Below the pieces are notes generated by a model that did no database searches, had not been told where the DNA came from, and saw only the letters and a list, made by a program, of their open reading frames with translations. From Frigidibacter mobilis (GTDB lineage Bacteria > Pseudomonadota > Alphaproteobacteria > Rhodobacterales > Rhodobacteraceae), in contig NZ_CP012661.1 in the NCBI RefSeq assembly GCF_001620265.1, positions 4,167,001-4,231,000 on the forward strand: a stretch of DNA of 64,000 bases. Direction: 5' to 3'. Of this stretch, positions 26,832 through 35,750 are shown piece after piece (the stretch's first letter is position 1; the number at the start of each line of letters is the position of its first letter). The translations under genes and the position numbers were made by a program.

Positions 26832-26837
26832 GGCAGC

Positions 26838-27782
26838 CTAGGTGTGAAGTCTCATCAGGTTGTTCACCCGCGTTAGGGGCGATATGCCGTTGAGGGCGGA
26901 GTGTGGTCGTGATCGGTTGAACCAGTCAATCCATCGTGTCAGGTCTGCGTTTCTGGCGGCTGAGGTTGGATGTGCGAGGCCGTAGGCCCATTCGCGCAGA
27001 AGGGTCTGGATGAACCGCTCGGCCTTGCCATTGGTTTTCGGGGTGTAAGGCCGGGTGAAGATGTGCCGGATGGCCAGCAGGCGCAGAGCCTTGGCGAAGC
27101 GGCGGGAGCGGTAGGCACTGCCATTGTCTGTCATCACCCGCTCCACCTGGATGCCTCGGGCCCGGAACCACCTCAGGGCGCGCAAGAGGAAGCCGGTGGT
27201 GGTGTCCTTGCGCTCGTTCTCCAGCACCTCGACATAGGCTAGGCGGGTCGCGTCATCGACGGCTACATGCACGAAGTCCCAGCCGGCACCACGGTTGCGG
27301 CATCCGACCCGTGTCCGCGTGACCCGGTGGCCTGGCTGGGCGAACCGACCCAACTTCTTGATATCGAGATGGATCAGCTCGCCCGGCCGCTCGCGCTGAT
27401 AGCGGCGCACCGGCTCGGGCGGGTCAATGCGCGCCAGAAGGCCCAGCCCCTCCCGGTGCAGCCAGCGCGCGACCGTCGAACGCGCCAGCCCGAGCTTGTC
27501 GGCAATCGCGGCCCCGGTCAGGCGCAGGGACCGGCGCAGGAACGCGATCAACGCGACCCTCGCCTCGGACAACCGCCGGGCCACGCGGACAGGCGCGCTG
27601 GCGCGATTGGTCAGCGCCGCATGTCCGCCCGCGCGGAACCGGGCAAGCCATTTGCGGACCGTGCGCACCGACACCGCGAAGGCCTGCGCCACCTCCGCGG
27701 CGCTCTGGCCGGCGGCAATCCGGGCAACGATCTGCTCTCGACTGTGAACCGTGAGACGGGCACCATGATGCGGGTTGTTCAT
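26838..27782 (-). CDS. IS481 family transposase
   Basis: 314 residues from MNNPHHGARLTVHSREQ. Two helix-turn-helix parts come first (AAEVAQAFAVSVRTVRKWLARF and AIADKLGLARSTVARWLHREG). The rve integrase core follows with the DDE triad in LIHLDIKKLG, VMTDNGSAYRS and KTNGKAERFIQ, and a terminal RPHSALNGISPLTRVNNL. The stop codon TAG (plus-strand CTA at 26838-26840) lies in the duplicated target CTAG, so the element borrows its terminator codon from the host. The open frame extends 20 codons further upstream, into the inverted repeat. Confidence 0.94.
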   Translation of the reverse strand: MNNPHHGARLTVHSREQIVARIAAGQSAAEVAQAFAVSVRTVRKWLARFRAGGHAALTNRASAPVRVARRLSEARVALIAFLRRSLRLTGAAIADKLGLARSTVARWLHREGLGLLARIDPPEPVRRYQRERPGELIHLDIKKLGRFAQPGHRVTRTRVGCRNRGAGWDFVHVAVDDATRLAYVEVLENERKDTTTGFLLRALRWFRARGIQVERVMTDNGSAYRSRRFAKALRLLAIRHIFTRPYTPKTNGKAERFIQTLLREWAYGLAHPTSAARNADLTRWIDWFNRSRPHSALNGISPLTRVNNLMRLHT

Positions 27783-27860
27783 CCTTCGGGGTCCTCGGCT
27801 GGAGTTTGGCGATTGCAGCCTAACCCCCTTCCGGGTGAACAACCTCCTGAGACTTCACAC
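26842..27860 (-). mobile_element. IS481-family insertion sequence with CTAG target duplication
   Basis: The 1019-bp element is bounded by inverted repeats: GTGTGAAGTCTCATCAGG at the left and, read inward from the right, GTGTGAAGTCTCAGGAGG. The match continues through TTGTTCACCCG, about 29 bp with two mismatches. CTAG flanks both ends (26838-26841 and 27861-27864). It contains a single intact transposase gene and looks recent. Confidence 0.93.
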
Positions 27861-28259
27861 CTAGCGCAGTGCAGCGGTGATCGTCACCCCGGCCCAGGCG
27901 GCCACCGCCGTCAGCACCGTGCCCCAGGCCAGATCGGTCGCCACCATCGCCGGGTGCCAGCCTTTCAGCGTGGCATAGTTCGTGAACTCGTAGGTGCCAT
28001 AGGCCAGCGCTCCGACCAGCGCCCCGGTGCCGAGCGCCTGCAAGGGGGCGCCCGCCCGCAGGGCCGGCAGCGACACCAACCAGACCAGGGCAGCCACATA
28101 GAACAGGTAGAACGCCGCCGCCGCCCCCAGCCGCAGATCCGGCAACAGCATCTCGCCGATATGCCGCTCGAACAACGGGCGGATCACCCGGGTCAGCATC
28201 AGTGCATCCAGCGCCAGGAAGATGGCGGCGGTGGAGATGTAGAGGATGGCAATCTGCAT
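27861..28259 (-). CDS. DUF2177 family membrane protein
   Basis: A 132-residue protein with four hydrophobic helices (MQIAILYISTAAIFLALDAL, AAAAFYLFYVAALVWLVSL, ALGTGALVGALAYGTYEFTNYATLKGW and DLAWGTVLTAVAAWAGVTITAAL). The YGTYEFTNYATLKGW block and the N-terminal half match DUF2177, of unknown function. The stop TAG is part of the CTAG duplicated by the IS481 insertion, so the reading frame was left intact. Before insertion this gene and the coiled-coil gene converged with six bases between them. Confidence 0.88.
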   Translation of the reverse strand: MQIAILYISTAAIFLALDALMLTRVIRPLFERHIGEMLLPDLRLGAAAAFYLFYVAALVWLVSLPALRAGAPLQALGTGALVGALAYGTYEFTNYATLKGWHPAMVATDLAWGTVLTAVAAWAGVTITAALR

Positions 28260-29705
28260 GAAGAACTCCGTTCCGGGTGCCACCAGATAGCGCTGCGGGC
28301 GCCCCGGACCAGCCCTGCGCGACGGCCCTCGCCCGGGCCGCGCCGTTCTCGCAGGCTCCGGGTCCGGGAGGTGGCCACGCGGCGCCCCACCCCCTCCAGC
28401 GCCTTTGCCGGATGGGGCGGCAGACGGCAGCTGCGGTGCGGGAATTGCAGCAGGCGCAGATTGCCGGCGGCGCCGACCCTGACCTCGACGCTGAACCGGA
28501 CGCGCTGTACCGCGCCGGGCTGAAGCCCGTATCCGGCGAGGCCGGAAGCTGCAACGGCCGGGCGAGGCCTTACCGGGTGAGATGGACCGTGACGAAGGAG
28601 ATCTGGCGTCCCTGGTGGCCTGCGGCGCACCGCCGTCGCAGGCAGACGCTTTCGCTCCGCTCTCAGAGGGCCCTTGGCGATGCAAGCGACAGGCCTGCTG
28701 CTGCGGAGCGCTTCGGCGCCCTCAATCCGCACGAGACCGCATGGGAAGGCGAAGGGGGGCCGCGACCAAAACCCCTGAGACGCGCAATCAATCCGGGGAG
28801 ACCACCGCCTCACCCAAGCCGGACGGGATCTGGATCTGATCGGGTTGGATCGGACCAGACCAGACCGGATCGGGCATTCCATCAGCGGTGCCGACACTGG
28901 CAATCCGCGGGCCGATCAGGCTACCTGCATCCCGCCCGTACCGGCACTCCACGCAGCGGCCGCCACCCCGACTTGGCTTTCTTGCGGCGCTCGGGCGCTC
29001 TGCGCGAAGAACGCGGCATGGCGGCTGCCCTTGCCGCCTCGATGTCATGCCCGCCGCCGCGCACCGACCGATCACATGGCTCCCGGTTCGCCCACCATTT
29101 GGCGGGGCCCGGAGCGCCTGGGTCGCCCTGCAACCCGCTGCAGGCCGGTCATCTGCGATCCGGAAGGCTGCCGGCGCTTTCTCGCGCATGCAGGCCCGGC
29201 GGGGACCACCGGCAGGTCGGGGTGCATGGCGTTCAGCGGGGCGCTTCGCGCGCGCAGACCCCCGGCGGCCTGCCCTTGTTCTTGCCGGCCTGACCGTCTC
29301 TCGCTTCGCGCGCGCGCAGATCCGGCGGGTGGCGGCGTGGTCGCCAAACTACCCGGACGGCGGCGGCGCTTCTCGCGCGCGCGCAAGCCCGCGCCCGTAT
29401 GCGACCGGCGCCGATCTCGAGGTCCTCGGCGGCGCTTCTCGCGCGCGCGCAAGCCCGCGCCCCCTGCCGCCCCAGCTCATCCCGGGGTCTCCCCAATGCG
29501 GCGCTTCTCACGCGCGCGCTGCCCTGAGACCGCAGACCGGGAGCTCGAACAAGGAGCTTTTCAGTCCAGGATGCGCCTGCAATCCCGGCATCGCCGGTTG
29601 TCGATGCGCAAACCGACCTTCCGTTCGCCCTCCCCAGTCAGCGCCCAAAGTTTCCACATGCAGCGCGCCCTTTTACGGGCCGAGCTTCCACGGCTTCCCG
29701 CTCTC
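28260..29705. other. 1.4 kb without a convincing gene, repeat-rich in its right half
   Basis: All six frames contain long GC-rich open stretches, but none has a ribosome site plus a domain or a natural amino-acid profile (Arg, Pro, Ala, Ser dominate). Around 28835-28873 there is a low-complexity stretch with GACCA repeats and several GGATC. Positions 29173-29520 hold a regularly spaced repeat. The region separates DUF2177 from the 3' end of the flagellar operon and may be eroded DNA. Confidence 0.6.
29173..29520. repeat. six regularly spaced copies of a GC-rich repeat
   Basis: Copies of GGCGCTTCTCGCGCGCGC, with variants lacking TC or carrying one change, begin at about 29173, 29240, 29300, 29365, 29431 and 29500, that is every 60-69 bp. 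The 29365 and 29431 copies are identical over about 30 bases. Intervening sequences differ. On the minus strand each copy offers GCGC-GAGAA-GCGC, a short stem-loop. Confidence 0.75.
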
Positions 29706-30818
29706 TCAATGCACCAGAAATTCCGCATGCAGCGCGCCGGCGGCGTTGATGCTTTTGAGGATGTCGATCATGTCGCGCGGACTGACGCCAAGCGCATTCA
29801 GCCCTGCCACCACCTCCGATAGGTTGCTGCCGCCTGTCACCTCCGCCATGCCGATCCCCGGCTCTTCGATAATCGCGGCCTCCGTCCGCGGCACCACCAC
29901 CGTCTCGCCCTCTGCAAACGGATTGGGCTGTACCACCAGCGGCGCCTCCTCGATCCGCAGGGTCAGGTTGCCCTGGCTGACGGCGACGCGGCTGATGCGC
30001 ACATCGGCGCCCATCACGATGGTGCCCGACCGCTGATCCACCACCACGCGCGCGCGGGCTTCCGGCTCAACCGTCAGGTTCTCGACACGCGACAGCACAT
30101 GCGCCGGCGAGCCCATCCGCGTTGCCGCGATATCCAGCGCCACCGTGCCGGAATCGGTCATCACGGCCACGCCTCGGCCGAATTCACGGTTTATCACCGC
30201 CTCGATCCGGGCTGCAGTGGTGAAATCCGGGCTGCGCAAGGCCAGTCGCAGCGCATTGAGGCCGGTGAAGTCGAAATCCAGCTCACGCTCCACCCTTGCG
30301 CCCGAGGGAATGGAGCCAGAGGTCGGCACGCCCTGCACCACCTGCGCCCCCGCACCCGCCACCGCGGCTCCGCCGGCAATGACCGTGCCCTGCGCCACCG
30401 CATAGATCTGCCCGTCGGCGGCGTTCAGCGGGGTCATCACCAATGTGCCGCCCAGCAGACTTTTCGCATCGCCGATCGCCGAGACGGTCACATCAATGCG
30501 CCCACCGGCCCGCGCGAAGGGCGGCAGCGCCGCCGTCACCAGAACTGCCGCCACGTTCTTGGGCCGGAATTCCTCACCCGAGACATTGACCCCCAGCCGT
30601 TCGAGGGTGTTGGCCATGATCTCTTCGGTGAAGGGGGCGTTGCGGATGCCATCGCCGCTGCCGTTCAGTCCGACGACCAGGCCGTATCCCACGAGGTCGT
30701 TGCCGCGGACCCCGTCGAACTCCACCAGATCCTTGATGCGGATCGGCCCCGCCAGCAACGGCACGGGCAGCAGGGTTGCCGGCAACAGGCACAGGATCAG
30801 CGCAATCAGGCGCACCAT
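29706..30818 (-). CDS. flgI: flagellar P-ring protein FlgI
   Basis: A 370-residue periplasmic protein that polymerises around the flagellar rod as the P ring in the peptidoglycan layer. It has a signal peptide (LIALILCLLPATLLPVPLLAG). Typical blocks are RIKDLVEFDGVRGNDLVGYGLVVGLNGSGDG, KNVAAVLVTAALPPFARAGGRIDVTVSAIGDAKSL and GTVVMGADVRISRVAVSQGNLT-like (here GTIVMGADVRIS), ending ALGVSPRDMIDILKSINAAGALHAE. The ATG overlaps the flgL stop (TGATG). It is the last gene of the flagellar block here, with no other flagellar gene within reach downstream. Confidence 0.96.
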   Translation of the reverse strand: MVRLIALILCLLPATLLPVPLLAGPIRIKDLVEFDGVRGNDLVGYGLVVGLNGSGDGIRNAPFTEEIMANTLERLGVNVSGEEFRPKNVAAVLVTAALPPFARAGGRIDVTVSAIGDAKSLLGGTLVMTPLNAADGQIYAVAQGTVIAGGAAVAGAGAQVVQGVPTSGSIPSGARVERELDFDFTGLNALRLALRSPDFTTAARIEAVINREFGRGVAVMTDSGTVALDIAATRMGSPAHVLSRVENLTVEPEARARVVVDQRSGTIVMGADVRISRVAVSQGNLTLRIEEAPLVVQPNPFAEGETVVVPRTEAAIIEEPGIGMAEVTGGSNLSEVVAGLNALGVSPRDMIDILKSINAAGALHAEFLVH

Positions 30819-31831
30819 CACAGATAATCCGCAAATGACAGCCGCGCGATACGTGCCGTCAGCATGTAGAGCGTTTCCAGTTGGGTCTGCACCGCCTCCA
30901 GATCAGCGGCGGAGTCGTAGGGGTCGGCCCCGATCAGCGTGTTTCGGGCGATCTTCAGCACGGTGACCTCGGCCGAATTGCGCGTCGCGGCCTCGTCGAT
31001 CCGTGCCTCGCTGGAGCCGAGTCCGGCACGCACGGCAGTCAGCCCGGGTTCGGCATTCAAGATCCAGGTTCCGGCGCGTTCCGCGATCAGGCTGCGCGCA
31101 GCCGGCTCGCCTGCTCGCAGCCCGGTGTCCAGCAGCGCCGCCAGCGCCACTCCGGCCATCGCGGCGCGCAACCGCGGATCGGCGGCGGTCAGCGCCATTT
31201 GCGTGCTGTCACCGTCGCCCAGCAGGAACGGCGACAATCCGTCCGCGGCCCCTTGATAGGCAATGTCGAGGAATCCGCCTCCCCCCGCAGGTGCATCGAA
31301 CCAGTCCGTCACCGCATCGGCGATATCGCTGACCGAGGCAGCGCTGGCAACCGCGCCCTGCAACGCCGACAGAATCGTCTCGGCGCCGGCCAGGGGCGGG
31401 GTGTCGGTCGCAGCCCCCGACAGGGCATAACGGTCCGCCACCCGCAGGTTCAGCGCAGCGACCATCGCACCGAACTTCTGGCGCGCCGTCTGCGCCAGCG
31501 TATCCACCTGCACCGGACTGGCCGGCGTCGAGGCTGACAGCAGCGAGGTGCCAAGCCCGGCGCTGGCCTCGGCCACCTGTGCCAGCGCGGTCTGCAAGCT
31601 GCTGGTGAACAGCGCCGCCTCGTCGGTCGACAGCTTGTAGGCCGCAAGCGTACGCAGCCCGCGCTCGACCCCTGCCAGCGCCACGAAATCGCCCGAAACC
31701 GCCTTGCCGACATCCTGCCGGACGCCCGAAATCACCTCGTAGGACAGCCGGGTCACGTGGCCTTTCAGCTGCTGATTGTGCTGCCGAGTCTGCAGCCCCA
31801 TCGCCAGATCGCCTATGGAGGTGAAGTTCAT
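30818..31831 (-). CDS. flgL: flagellar hook-filament junction protein FlgL (flagellin family)
   Basis: A 337-residue flagellin-like protein. The conserved coiled-coil ends are visible: MNFTSIGDLAMGLQTRQHNQQLKGHVTRL at the N-terminus and LETLYMLTARIARLSFADYL at the C-terminus, with a variable middle. It forms the second junction layer between hook and filament and is exported by the flagellar type III system, so it has no signal peptide. It lies three bases after flgK and overlaps flgI. Confidence 0.9.
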   Translation of the reverse strand: MNFTSIGDLAMGLQTRQHNQQLKGHVTRLSYEVISGVRQDVGKAVSGDFVALAGVERGLRTLAAYKLSTDEAALFTSSLQTALAQVAEASAGLGTSLLSASTPASPVQVDTLAQTARQKFGAMVAALNLRVADRYALSGAATDTPPLAGAETILSALQGAVASAASVSDIADAVTDWFDAPAGGGGFLDIAYQGAADGLSPFLLGDGDSTQMALTAADPRLRAAMAGVALAALLDTGLRAGEPAARSLIAERAGTWILNAEPGLTAVRAGLGSSEARIDEAATRNSAEVTVLKIARNTLIGADPYDSAADLEAVQTQLETLYMLTARIARLSFADYL

Positions 31832-31834
31832 GGC

Positions 31835-33288
31835 CTACATCCTCAGCATTTGCTGGAGCATTTCATCAAGTGCCGCGATCACCCTTGCATTGGCGGCAAA
31901 GGATCGCTCGATCATCAGCAGGTTCTGCAGTTCGGCATCGGTATCGACCCCGCCCGCAGCAAAGGCGGTGGCCAGCGCCGCCTGCCGCGCACCGGCGAAG
32001 GCGCTGCTGTCATCCGCGCGTTGCCGCGCGACCGATACCTGCGACAGCAGGTCCGCCGCCAGACCCGAGGCAGAGCGGGCGGCCCCAGGAAGCTGCCCGA
32101 GGCCGGAACCTGCGGCGCGGCCATCGCCCCGGCCAGAGCCTGCAGGATCGCCGCGCTGCCGACATCGCCCGAAACCGCAGCTCCAAGCCCGTCGCGCAGC
32201 CGCCACAGCGCGCCGCCCCGCGCCGGATCGGCCAGGGCGTTCACCCTCAACCGGGCCGCCAGGCCGACCTCGTCAAGCGGATCGAAGGCAGCGCCGCCAT
32301 CGGTGAACAGGCCCGGCGCGCCCGGCGCGAGCGTCGGGTCCACCCCCGGCGCGGCGAAGCGGCCGATCAGATCGCGCGCCACCGCGTCCAGTTGGCTCTG
32401 CGCGCTCACCGCCAGTTCGTCGCGCACCGCAAACAGCGCCGCGAGGGTGCCGCCGCGCAGGACGCCGTCCTCGGTGCTGCGGATCGGGACATCGTTCAGC
32501 GTCAGCCCCGACAGCGCGCCAGAGGCCTGGGTCATGTCGGGCGTGATGACCCCTACTGCCGAAAAGCCTATTCTGGCCGGATTGCCCTCCAGCAGCACGG
32601 CACCGCCGGTGGTGTACAGCGAGATCTGGTCCTTGTCGCGCATGACCTCGCGCACGGGGACAATGGCGGAAACCCTGTCCACCAGCAGCTGCCGCTGGTC
32701 CATCAGCGCGCTGGTATCGTTCCCGGTGCCGCGCTGCGTGAGGATGAGGGCGTTCAGGGCGTCGATCTGCGCCAGCGCATCGTTCAATGCGCCGACCTGC
32801 GCCCCGATCTCCTGATCGGCCCGCATCCGTGCCGCCTGCAGGTCGCCCGACACGGTGCTGATCGTGCGGGCAAGCCAGGTCGCGCTGTTGAGCACCTCTT
32901 GCAGCCGTGCCTCGCTGTCGGGGCGGCTTGCGGCGGAGATCAAGGCGGATTCGAGATCATCCATACGCGCGGTCAGCGATCCGGGCTGGTCGGCGGTCCC
33001 GATAGATTGTTCAAGCTTCGTGTAGAACTGCTGCCGGACGGCAGTATTCCCGGCCGCGGCATCAGCCAGTCGGCGGTCGGTCTGGATGCTGCGGTTCAGA
33101 ACACGGTTCACGCCGTCAATCTTGACTCCGGCGCTGTCGCTGCCCAGGCGGCGGGTCGAAACGGCAAGCTCGCGCCGCGCATACCCCTCGGTCAGCGCGT
33201 TTGCGACGTTGCCCGAGACAATCTCGGCGGCGCGTGCGCCCGCGGTCAGGCCCGACAGGGCGCTCGACATTGCGCTGGATATGCTCAT
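31835..33288 (-). pseudogene. flgK: flagellar hook-associated protein FlgK, single frameshift
   Basis: FlgK forms the first hook-filament junction layer. The N-terminal part (MSISSAMSSALSGLTAGARAAEIVSGNVANALTEGYARREL) runs in one frame to about 32090. The C-terminal part (AARSASGLAADLLSQVSVARQRAD, then LQNLLMIERSFAANARVIAALDEMLQQMLRM) continues in another. Adding one G to the minus-strand GGGG at about 32083-32086 gives SFLGAARSASGLAADLL and a 484-residue protein of normal size with both conserved termini. Without the correction the protein would lose the C-terminal helix needed for assembly and the cell would probably not be motile. Confidence 0.9.
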
Positions 33289-33361
33289 GCCCGTCCTCCG
33301 CCTGCGTTTCGGGTCCCTTGCTCCGCCGCGACATCCTGGCCCGGCTCAGTCGCGCCTGTCT

Positions 33362-34666
33362 TCAACGCTTGATGTTCGTCGTTTCCTGCAGCATCTCATC
33401 CACCGTCTGGATCACCTTCGCGTTCGACGAATAGGCCCGCTGCGTCTGGATCAGCGAGGTCAGTTCGCCCGCCACGTCGGTGGCTGACCCCTCGCGCGCA
33501 TAGCCGACGACAGCGCCGGTGGGCCCGTCACCGGCATCCCACAAGAAGAACGAGCCCGAGCTGGGAGAGACCTGGAAGGTCTGGTTGTTCAGCACCGTGA
33601 GGCCGTTCGGGTTGGGCACGTCGACCAGCGGAATCTGATAGATCTTGCGGGTGAAGCCGGTATCGTAGGTCGCGGTGATATAGCCGTTCTCGTCGATCTC
33701 GACGGCGGTCAGGTTGCCCACGGGTGACCCGTCCTTCGTGATCGCGGTTGGCGCGAAGCTGTCGGACAGCTGCGTCAGGCCGTTGGTGTCGCTGATTACG
33801 CCGATTGTCATCAGCATCGGGCCCCCCGCCACCGTCAGGTCCAGCGTGCCGGCCGTGGCGTTATATGCCCCGCCCGACACCACCGCCACCGAGGCAAGCG
33901 TGCCACCCGATCCGCGGCTGTCGTCGAACACCAGCGTATACTCCCCGATCACCGCGCCGGCCTGCGCGGAATCGCGGATCACCATCGTCCATTCGTTCGA
34001 AGACCCGACGGCCGGCACCGTTGGCGTGAACACGATGTCCAGCGTCTCCGAGGTACCGAGGTTGCCGAAATACTCCACCGACAGTGGCAAAGGATCGCCA
34101 CTCGCTCCGGCCTCGGTTTCGGTGGCGGGCAGGTTCACGCCCATGTTCATCCGCGTGGTCGGATCGCCCGCGGTCTGGTTGGAGTTGATGACCACCGGCG
34201 TAAGCCCGACCAGCGTATCGCGCGGATTGGTCGGAATCGTGCCATCGGCATTGGCCAGCCAGCCCAGCAGCACCAGCCCGGAATGGGTCTTCAGCACCCC
34301 GTTGGCATCGGTATGGAACGAACCTGTCGTGGTCATCATCATCGGCTTGGTGCCGAGGACGCTCAGCGACACCTCGGTCGTCACCGGCAGCATCCCGCGA
34401 CCCGAAATTGCAATGTCGAGCGCATTCGAGGTCGAGACGATCGCGCCCTTCTGCTCGACCAGGCGCGATGTCGTGGCCCGAACCCCGCCCGCAGAATAGG
34501 CGCCGGACCCCGAGGCGCTGGTAATCACGAGGCTTTCGAAATCCGCCACGGCCCGCTTGTAGCCGAAGGTACTGGAATTGGCGATGTTGTCAGAGATGGT
34601 CGCAAGCCGCGTCGCGTTGGCGGCCAGGCCGGCGACACCGGAATTCAGCGAGGAGGAAATGGACAT
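33362..34666 (-). CDS. flgE: flagellar hook protein FlgE
   Basis: A 434-residue hook subunit. The N-terminal block MSISSSLNSGVAGLAANATRLATISDNIANSSTFGYKRA and the C-terminal block REGSATDVAGELTSLIQTQRAYSSNAKVIQTVDEMLQETTNI are the flagellar rod/hook family ends. The central part has FlgE D1/D2 features (NLPATETEAG, GFLANADG-like LGWLANADG). The start follows AGGAGG. A CtrA-like box lies 62-76 bases upstream, between flgE and motB, so flgE may head its own transcript flgE-flgK-flgL-flgI. Confidence 0.95.
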   Translation of the reverse strand: MSISSSLNSGVAGLAANATRLATISDNIANSSTFGYKRAVADFESLVITSASGSGAYSAGGVRATTSRLVEQKGAIVSTSNALDIAISGRGMLPVTTEVSLSVLGTKPMMMTTTGSFHTDANGVLKTHSGLVLLGWLANADGTIPTNPRDTLVGLTPVVINSNQTAGDPTTRMNMGVNLPATETEAGASGDPLPLSVEYFGNLGTSETLDIVFTPTVPAVGSSNEWTMVIRDSAQAGAVIGEYTLVFDDSRGSGGTLASVAVVSGGAYNATAGTLDLTVAGGPMLMTIGVISDTNGLTQLSDSFAPTAITKDGSPVGNLTAVEIDENGYITATYDTGFTRKIYQIPLVDVPNPNGLTVLNNQTFQVSPSSGSFFLWDAGDGPTGAVVGYAREGSATDVAGELTSLIQTQRAYSSNAKVIQTVDEMLQETTNIKR

Positions 34667-34727
34667 GCGGGTAAACGCCTTTCTGCTGATGCGTCCCTCG
34701 ATCGGACACACCGTGACGCACGGCGCC

Positions 34728-34743
34728 TTAACATCCGGCTAAC
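34728..34743. promoter_or_regulatory. CtrA-like box upstream of flgE
   Basis: TTAA-N7-CTAAC at 34728-34743 differs by one base from the CtrA consensus TTAA-N7-TTAAC. It lies in the 84-bp motB-flgE gap. TTAA is rare in this GC-rich DNA, and CtrA controls fla2-type flagella in this order. Confidence 0.5.
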
Positions 34744-34750
34744 GGCCGCC

Positions 34751-35599
34751 CTAAACCCGGTTGGAGCGCAGCAAGATCACCTCCACCCGGTTGTTGCGCA
34801 CCGCCATCGGGTTGCGCACCGCCGGAATCCGGTCGGCAAAGCCGGTCACCCGCTGCACCCGGCGCGCCGTGAACCCCGCCTCCTCGATCAGCATCCGCAG
34901 CGTCTGCGCCCGGGCCGTGGACAGATCCCAGGACGGATCCCTGCGCAGCACCTCGGGCGGGGAACTGATATAGCCCTGCATCGCCACCTGGTTCCCGACC
35001 AGCCCGAACACCCTTGCGATCATCCCGGCAAGGTCGCGCATCACCGGCATCGGCTCGGCGGTTCCCTCGACGAACAGCGCCGCATCCTCCAGGTCGAAAA
35101 ACTCCACGATCAGCCCTTCGTCGGTCACCCGGGTGACGATGTGGCGGGCAAGGTTTTCGGTCACCATGCTCTCGCCGCCAAAGCCCTTCAGCATCGACTC
35201 CATTTCGGCCATCTTGCGGGCCTCGGCATCCGCCTCGGCTTCCTGCTCCGCCGTTCCGGTCTGGCCCCGCGCCTGCCGGTCCCGTGTCGGCGACGAGCCC
35301 GATGCGCCGGTGCCGTTCTGCGCGATCTCGTCTTCCGAGAACACCGAGTCCCCGCCGAAGGCGCCCTCGCCCCCGCCGGAAATCCGGTTGATCGGAATCG
35401 TCGGATTGAAGTAATCCGCGATGCCCTTGCGTTGCTTCTCCGTCGTTGCATTCAACAGCCACATCAACAGGAAGAAGGCCATCATCGCGGTCACGAAGTC
35501 GGCGTAAGCCACCTTCCACGCGCCGCCGTGGTGGCCCCCGCCGCCCACGACCTTCTTCCGTTTGATGATGACCGGTGCCGCGTTCTTGACCGCGCTCAT
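34751..35599 (-). CDS. motB: flagellar motor stator protein MotB
   Basis: A 282-residue protein. The single transmembrane helix YADFVTAMMAFFLLMWLLNA carries the proton-relay Asp34. After a plug-like acidic linker, an OmpA-type peptidoglycan-binding domain follows (LIVEFFDLEDAALFVEGTAEPMPVMRDLAGMI, then DPSWDLSTARAQTLRMLIEEAG and RNNRVEVILL). With MotA, not in the window, it forms the proton channel that drives rotation. ATG at 35599 is preferred to an upstream GTG. A CtrA-like box lies 47-61 bases upstream. Confidence 0.93.
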   Translation of the reverse strand: MSAVKNAAPVIIKRKKVVGGGGHHGGAWKVAYADFVTAMMAFFLLMWLLNATTEKQRKGIADYFNPTIPINRISGGGEGAFGGDSVFSEDEIAQNGTGASGSSPTRDRQARGQTGTAEQEAEADAEARKMAEMESMLKGFGGESMVTENLARHIVTRVTDEGLIVEFFDLEDAALFVEGTAEPMPVMRDLAGMIARVFGLVGNQVAMQGYISSPPEVLRRDPSWDLSTARAQTLRMLIEEAGFTARRVQRVTGFADRIPAVRNPMAVRNNRVEVILLRSNRV

Positions 35600-35645
35600 C
35601 CCGCCACCCACATTTTCACCCGGGGGCAGGGATAGCAGCGGCAGC

Positions 35646-35661
35646 TTACCCCGGTCTTAAC
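35646..35661. promoter_or_regulatory. CtrA-like box upstream of motB
   Basis: TTAC-N7-TTAAC at 35646-35661 differs by one base from the CtrA consensus TTAA-N7-TTAAC. It lies 47 bases before the motB start on the same side as the box before flgE. Confidence 0.5.
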
Positions 35662-35698
35662 CGTAGCAATTGCACCTATTTGGCTGGCCCCGAACGCG

Positions 35699-35733
35699 AA
35701 ACCGCCGCGCACCCGAAAGGGCCGCGGCGGTTC
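35699..35733 (-). terminator. terminator-like hairpin after the RND operon
   Basis: AACCGCCGCG (35700-35709) pairs with CGCGGCGGTT (35723-35732), and inner CCC pairs with GGG around GAAA. It lies 18 bases beyond the RND permease stop. The T-tract is short. Confidence 0.55.
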
Positions 35734-35750
35734 TGCGTCTCGTCCGGGGC

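Noticed and set aside
28412..28855. Plus-strand protein gene beginning MGRQTAAAVRELQQAQ
   Set aside because: It looks plausible for about 50 codons, then degenerates into Arg/Pro-rich sequence. No ribosome site, partner or family.
29173..29520. CRISPR array
   Set aside because: The repeats are degenerate and the intervals vary in length; no cas genes or leader are present.
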